Source: an uncultured Clostridia bacterium
GTDB taxonomy: Bacteria > Bacillota > Clostridia > Lachnospirales > Anaerotignaceae
Direction: 5' to 3'
Length of the DNA stretch: 9,935 bases
Assembly: GCA_937919015.1 (NCBI GenBank)
Contig: CALFPN010000026.1
Coordinates: 1 to 9,935, forward strand
Positions 6,733-9,935 of this stretch are shown here, piece after piece; positions within the stretch are counted from its first letter, which is position 1; every line of letters starts with the position of its first letter. Under the pieces are notes generated by a model, which saw nothing but the letters and a program-made list of their open reading frames with translations, did no database searches and was not told the origin of the DNA. Position numbers and translations under genes: made by a program.

Positions 6733-6996
6733 GCCCTGTTCAAAAGTTTTGCCGGTGAAATAATTTTTAAGAGTGTCATACAAATAACAATTTGCAGGAC
6801 GAGAAAAGACCGGGAAAAGTAATATCGGTCAGGTGTGAACACTTTTTTTGATGTGGATATGTTTATTTTGCTCACAAATCATAAAAAAATATAACTGTTT
6901 TCAGAATAATTGACGGAAAAAAATAAGAAAAGTTGTTTTGCATAATTTTTGATGGAAAAATTTGTGTAAAAATTATCCTTAAAAATGAAAAAAATA
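6733..6996. other. AT-rich intergenic stretch without a supported gene
   Basis: I see no credible gene on either strand. Only weak structures occur: GACCG (6808-6812) with CGGTC (6826-6830), and a short AGGTG/CACTT hairpin followed by seven Ts (6831-6849) that could be a minor terminator. The rest is A/T tracts, as is common upstream of strongly expressed genes. Confidence 0.5.
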
Positions 6997-6997
6997 C

Positions 6998-7025
6998 TAC
7001 ACAAGTCCAAAATATGTGTTATAAT
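6998..7025 (+). promoter_or_regulatory. gdhA promoter
   Basis: A consensus TATAAT (7020-7025) preceded by TGT gives an extended -10. TACACA (6998-7003), matching four of six -35 bases, lies 16 nt upstream. Transcription should start near 7032, giving a leader of about 160 nt before gdhA. Confidence 0.72.
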
Positions 7026-7097
7026 TATTCACGGAAAGAAGCAAGAGAGTGTGCTATGCGCCAAAAGCAAAAGGCCATCATCAAAGCTTTCTCTTCA

Positions 7098-7143
7098 TTT
7101 TGCCCTAACCGCATGGGGCAAAAACCGCATCTTAACCATGCGG
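7098..7143 (+). promoter_or_regulatory. Competing hairpins in the gdhA leader
   Basis: TTTTGCCC (7098-7105) can pair with GGGCAAAA (7116-7123), showing AACCGCAT in its loop. The same 8-mer recurs at 7123-7130. The segment CCATGCGG (7136-7143) can pair either with CCGCATGG (7109-7116, 8 bp) or, by ATGCGG (7138-7143), with CCGCAT (7125-7130, 6 bp). The long pairing excludes the first hairpin; the short one permits it. No T run follows, so it is not a simple terminator. A role in mRNA stability or translation is possible. Confidence 0.45.
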
Positions 7144-7190
7144 AAAAAATACTAATTGTTATTATTTAAACAATAGGAGGTCATAGAGTT

Positions 7191-8540
7191 ATGAACGCTT
7201 ATATCGAACGCGTAATCGAACAGGTTAAAAGACGTGACGCAAATGAACCCGAATTTATCCAGACAGTAGAAGAAGTATTCGCTTCCATCGAAAAAGAAGT
7301 AGAACTGCATCCCGAATATGAAAAAATGGGTCTGCTGGAAAGACTGGTTGAACCTGAAAGACAGGTTTCCTTCAGAGTAACATGGGTTGACGATGCTGGT
7401 AAAGTAAACGTTAACAGAGGTTTCAGAGTACAGTTCTCTTCCGCTATCGGTCCCTACAAAGGCGGTCTGAGATTTGCTCCCAACGTATACTCCGGCGTTG
7501 TTAAATTCCTGGGCTTCGAACAGATCTTCAAAAACTCCCTGACAGGTCTGCCTATCGGCGGCGGTAAAGGTGGTTCCGACTTCGATCCTAACGGCAAATC
7601 CGATATGGAAATCATGAGATTCTGCCAGGCTTTCATGACAGAACTGTACAGACACATCGGTCCCGATGTTGACGTTCCCGCTGGTGACATCGGTGTAGGC
7701 GGTAGAGAAATCGGCTTCCTGTATGGCCAGTACAAGAGAATCAAAGGCTGCTGGGAAAATGGCGTACTGACAGGTAAAGGTCTGGAATACGGCGGCTCCC
7801 TGTTCAGACCCGAAGCAACAGGTTACGGTGCTACATACTATGCTAACGAAGTTCTGCAGCATGAAGGCGACACATTCGAAGGCAAAACAGTAGCTATGTC
7901 CGGTTTTGGTAACGTAGCTTGGGGTATCGCTATGAAAGTAGCTCAGCTGGGTGGTAAAGTTGTTACTCTGTCCGGTCCCGACGGTTATGTATACGATCCC
8001 GATGGTATCACAACAGAAGAAAAATTCAACTACATGCTGGAAATGAGAAGCTCCGGTAGAAACAGAGCTCAGGACTACGCTGACAAATTCGGTTGCGAAT
8101 TCTTCCCTAAACAGAAACCTTGGGGTCAGAAAGTAGATATCTGCATGCCCGCTGCATACCAGAACGAACTGGATGTTCCCGAAATCGAACAGATCATCGC
8201 TAACGGCACAAAATACTACATCGAAGTAGCTAACATGCCTACAACAAACGCAGGTCTGGCTCGTGCTATGGCAGAACCCGGCATGATCGTTGCTCCTTCC
8301 AAAGCTGTAAACGCTGGTGGTGTAGCTGTATCCGCTCTGGAAATGGCTCAGAACTCCATGAGATACAGCTGGGCTGGCGAAGAAGTTGACGCTAAACTGG
8401 TTGGCATCATGAAAAACATCCACGCTATCTCTGTAGAAGCTGCTGAAGCTGCTGGCCTGGGTTACAACCTGGTAGCTGGTGCTAACATCGCTGGCTTCAA
8501 GAAAGTAGCTGCTGCTATGATGGCTCAGGGTCTGGTATAA
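7191..8540 (+). CDS. gdhA: Glutamate dehydrogenase, hexameric Glu/Leu/Phe/Val family
   Basis: This 449-residue cytoplasmic enzyme interconverts glutamate and 2-oxoglutarate plus ammonia. It closely follows my recollection of the C. symbiosum enzyme, one position offset. Active-site residues are K90, K114, K126 (in GGGKGGSDFDP) and D166 (in PAGDIGVG); S381 is the substrate-contact serine. The dinucleotide fold has GFGNVAWG (238-245). Position F239 and the SGPDG turn (261-265) match the residues F238, P262 and D263 linked to NAD use in C. symbiosum, so NAD(H) preference is likely, though NADP cannot be excluded. The ATG at 7191 has an AGGAGG site (7175-7180) with 10-nt spacing. Codons are strongly biased (AGA for arginine, AAC, GGT, GCT, CTG), unlike neighbours, which suggests very high expression. 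It has its own promoter and tandem terminators, so it stands alone. Confidence 0.97.
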   Translation: MNAYIERVIEQVKRRDANEPEFIQTVEEVFASIEKEVELHPEYEKMGLLERLVEPERQVSFRVTWVDDAGKVNVNRGFRVQFSSAIGPYKGGLRFAPNVYSGVVKFLGFEQIFKNSLTGLPIGGGKGGSDFDPNGKSDMEIMRFCQAFMTELYRHIGPDVDVPAGDIGVGGREIGFLYGQYKRIKGCWENGVLTGKGLEYGGSLFRPEATGYGATYYANEVLQHEGDTFEGKTVAMSGFGNVAWGIAMKVAQLGGKVVTLSGPDGYVYDPDGITTEEKFNYMLEMRSSGRNRAQDYADKFGCEFFPKQKPWGQKVDICMPAAYQNELDVPEIEQIIANGTKYYIEVANMPTTNAGLARAMAEPGMIVAPSKAVNAGGVAVSALEMAQNSMRYSWAGEEVDAKLVGIMKNIHAISVEAAEAAGLGYNLVAGANIAGFKKVAAAMMAQGLV

Positions 8541-8596
8541 TTTAACCTAATTGCATAATTAAGTTCGATTACGCAAAAGACGACTAAGCAAACTCG

Positions 8597-8624
8597 AAAG
8601 GGACGGAGAAATCCGTCCCTTTTT
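8597..8624 (+). terminator. First of two tandem terminators after gdhA
   Basis: GGGACGGA (8600-8607) pairs with TCCGTCCC (8612-8619) around a GAAA loop. Flanking A (8597-8599) and T (8620-8622) bases extend the stem, and the T run reaches 8624. It lies about 57 nt after the stop codon. Confidence 0.9.
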
Positions 8625-8635
8625 CCTTTGCAGAA

Positions 8636-8658
8636 AACTCCCGAAAGGGAGTTTTTTT
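8636..8658 (+). terminator. Second of two tandem terminators after gdhA
   Basis: AACTCCC (8636-8642) pairs with GGGAGTT (8647-8653) around a GAAA tetraloop, and the T run continues to 8658. It begins only 12 nt after the first terminator and backs it up. Confidence 0.88.
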
Positions 8659-8726
8659 ATTGGAAAAGATAAAGAAAAACGTAAGAAACGAGAGAAGGGA
8701 AAAATGTTAAAATTTATTGGAAATGA

Positions 8727-8753
8727 TGTAACGAAAGTGGTCTGAAACGGATA
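8727..8753 (+). promoter_or_regulatory. Possible ECF-type promoter upstream of the sigma factor gene
   Basis: TGTAAC (8727-8732), a 15-nt spacer and CGGATA (8748-8753) resemble the TGAAAC / CGTA arrangement used by many Bacillus ECF sigma factors, as expected for self-activation. The match is imperfect (one -35 change, one -10 change, a short spacer) and no good sigma-A promoter is visible here. Confidence 0.25.
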
Positions 8754-8786
8754 TATAGATGAATTTACAAGAAAGGCGGTGAGAAG

Positions 8787-9272
8787 ATGTTTCGTCCGGA
8801 AAAGGATTTTGAAGAATATGGCATGTTCGTATTTAAATATTTGATGACCCTTTGTGGGAATGAAGAAGTGGCGGAAGAATTGACTCAGGAGACCTTTTAT
8901 CGGGCGATCCGTTCTTCGGGGAAATTTGATGGAAGCTGTAAAGTCTCCACGTGGCTTTGTCAGATCGCAAAGCATGTCTGGTATCAGGAGTTAGACAGAA
9001 ATAGACGCAGGAAGGAAGAGCCATTATGGGATCATGGGGCGAGCGATGGTTTGGAAAACGATTACTGCAGGAAGGAACAGACCATGGAAGTGATGAAAGC
9101 GGTGCATGTGCTGGAGGAAAATGCGAAAGAAGTATTTCTCCTGCGTATGACGGGCGGATTTTCCTTTCGGGAGATCGGAGAAATTTGCGGAAGAAATGAA
9201 AACTGGGCACGGGTAACGTTTTACCGTGCAAAGCAAAAAGTGATGGAGGAGGTCAGCAGAAATGAAATGTGA
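8787..9272 (+). CDS. ECF-family RNA polymerase sigma factor
   Basis: This 161-residue protein directs RNA polymerase to a small set of promoters, usually in response to an envelope signal. Region 2 spans about 8-75, with AEELTQETFYRA (29-40) and the KVSTWLCQIAKHVWYQELDR stretch (52-71) typical of core binding and -10 recognition. Region 4 spans about 104-153, with FSFREIGEICGRNENWARV (125-143) forming the -35-binding helix-turn-helix. No sigma region 1.1 or 3 is present, which defines the ECF group. The ATG at 8787 follows AAAGGCGGTGAG. The end overlaps the anti-sigma gene by 11 nt, so the two are co-expressed and probably coupled. The subgroup cannot be named from sequence alone, and its regulon is unknown. 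Confidence 0.93.
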   Translation: MFRPEKDFEEYGMFVFKYLMTLCGNEEVAEELTQETFYRAIRSSGKFDGSCKVSTWLCQIAKHVWYQELDRNRRRKEEPLWDHGASDGLENDYCRKEQTMEVMKAVHVLEENAKEVFLLRMTGGFSFREIGEICGRNENWARVTFYRAKQKVMEEVSRNEM

Positions 9273-9870
9273 AATTATCAGAGATTTGATGCCTATGTAT
9301 CTGGATGGGCTGACCAGCGAGGAAAGCAATCAGGCCATCGGGGAGCATCTGGATGGATGCGAGCCCTGCAAAAAAATGCTGGAGCAGATGAAACAGGAAA
9401 CGGAAGTAAAAGCAGAGGAAGTAAAAAAGAAAATCAATCCCTTTCGTAAAGTCAATCGAAAAATAAAGATGTATGTGGCGGCGACATTGGTGGTATGTAT
9501 TGCTTTTGGGGGAGCATTTTGGGCGGCATTTGTGAAGGGATGGGCGGTGGAGCCTGAAGATATCACCATGGACGTTGTTTTAGAGGGGGAAAAATTATGG
9601 TTACAGTTTGAATTGCAGAATGGTCATGTATTAGATGCATGGGGGATGGAAGATCAGTTTGAAACACAGATCGGTTTAAAACAAATGCTGCAATTTCCGG
9701 GAGATGACAGAGGAGATCATCCGGGACAGTTTGATTATAGTATCCACTTGGAAGGGTTAAAAGAAATGATGAAGCAGGAAGAGATGATGGAATATCCGAT
9801 TACAGTTGATTACGGAAAAGTTCAAGTGGTTTATACAATGGGAGAATTGTTGGAAATGGCACAAAAATAA
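9262..9870 (+). CDS. Zinc-finger anti-sigma factor, single-pass membrane protein
   Basis: This 202-residue protein should hold the upstream sigma factor inactive at the membrane. The cytoplasmic N-terminus has the ZAS-type zinc motif H29-x3-C33-x2-C36 in HLDGCEPC, with C3 as the likely fourth ligand. IRDLMPMYLDG (6-16) fits the usual leading helix. A linker rich in K and E (44-68) precedes one membrane span at about 69-91. The remaining residues, about 92-202, should lie outside the cell; they are rich in acidic and methionine residues (EMMKQEEMMEY, 168-178) and match no domain I recognise. The ATG at 9262 has a strong GGAGGAGGT site (9245-9253) inside the sigma gene. Signal and release mechanism are unknown. 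Confidence 0.88.
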   Translation: MKCEIIRDLMPMYLDGLTSEESNQAIGEHLDGCEPCKKMLEQMKQETEVKAEEVKKKINPFRKVNRKIKMYVAATLVVCIAFGGAFWAAFVKGWAVEPEDITMDVVLEGEKLWLQFELQNGHVLDAWGMEDQFETQIGLKQMLQFPGDDRGDHPGQFDYSIHLEGLKEMMKQEEMMEYPITVDYGKVQVVYTMGELLEMAQK

Positions 9871-9935
9871 AGACCTCAAATGAACCGAACCATTTTGTTC
9901 GGACAGCACAAAAAAAGACTTTTGTAGAACTAAAT
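9871..9935. other. Downstream end of the window with a weak hairpin
   Basis: CCGAAC (9885-9890) pairs with GTTCGG (9897-9902) around a 6-nt loop. No T run follows directly, so it is only a weak terminator candidate or a possible operator for a gene beyond the window. Confidence 0.3.

Noticed and set aside
6831..6849. Short hairpin with seven Ts after mreB, possible second terminator
   Set aside because: The stem is only about 5 bp with a G-T pair, and a strong terminator already ends mreB at 6681-6732.
7152..8423. 423-codon open frame on the minus strand opposite gdhA
   Set aside because: It is a by-product of the extreme codon bias of gdhA; the translation resembles no protein family and lacks a start site.

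Overview
The window reads as chromosomal DNA of a low-to-mid GC Firmicute of class Clostridia, most likely in or near the Lachnospirales. The reasons are purine-rich Shine-Dalgarno sites, sigma-A promoters with TG-extended -10 boxes, compact U-tailed terminators, and a glutamate dehydrogenase very similar to my recollection of the Clostridium symbiosum enzyme. No database search was possible. All nine genes supported here lie on the + strand. No mobile element, CRISPR array, tRNA or rRNA was seen.

Layout: (1) 131-985 encodes a YitT-family membrane protein behind a leader rich in inverted repeats, closed by a terminator at 1045-1079. (2) 1280-2371 encodes a CdaR/PucR-type regulator, with a terminator at 2391-2415. 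(3) 2592-4167 holds ftsE and ftsX, overlapping by 11 nt, under a strong promoter (2478-2506); a terminator-like hairpin follows ftsX. (4) 4286-5479 encodes a PDZ-containing S41 protease (CtpA/CtpB type). (5) 5615-6673 encodes an MreB/Mbl actin homologue whose likely -10 box sits in a perfect 16-bp palindrome. (6) 6674-7190 is a 517-nt AT-rich gap holding the gdhA promoter and a structured leader. (7) 7191-8540 is gdhA, with codon use suggesting very high expression, ended by two tandem terminators. (8) 8787-9870 encodes an ECF sigma factor and an overlapping zinc-finger anti-sigma factor with one membrane span.

How the genes fit together: FtsEX, the S41 protease and MreB form a cell-envelope and cell-shape block. 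FtsEX is expected to switch on cell-wall hydrolases, the protease to process proteins outside the membrane, and MreB to guide lateral wall synthesis. The upstream regulator may belong to this block, since its usual metabolic targets are absent. gdhA is a separate, probably heavily expressed nitrogen or amino-acid metabolism gene. The sigma/anti-sigma pair is a self-contained envelope-signal module.

I found no clearly new multi-gene system. The most interesting signals are regulatory: the palindrome over the mreB -10 box, the competing hairpins in the gdhA leader, and the inverted repeats at the regulator and ftsEX promoters.
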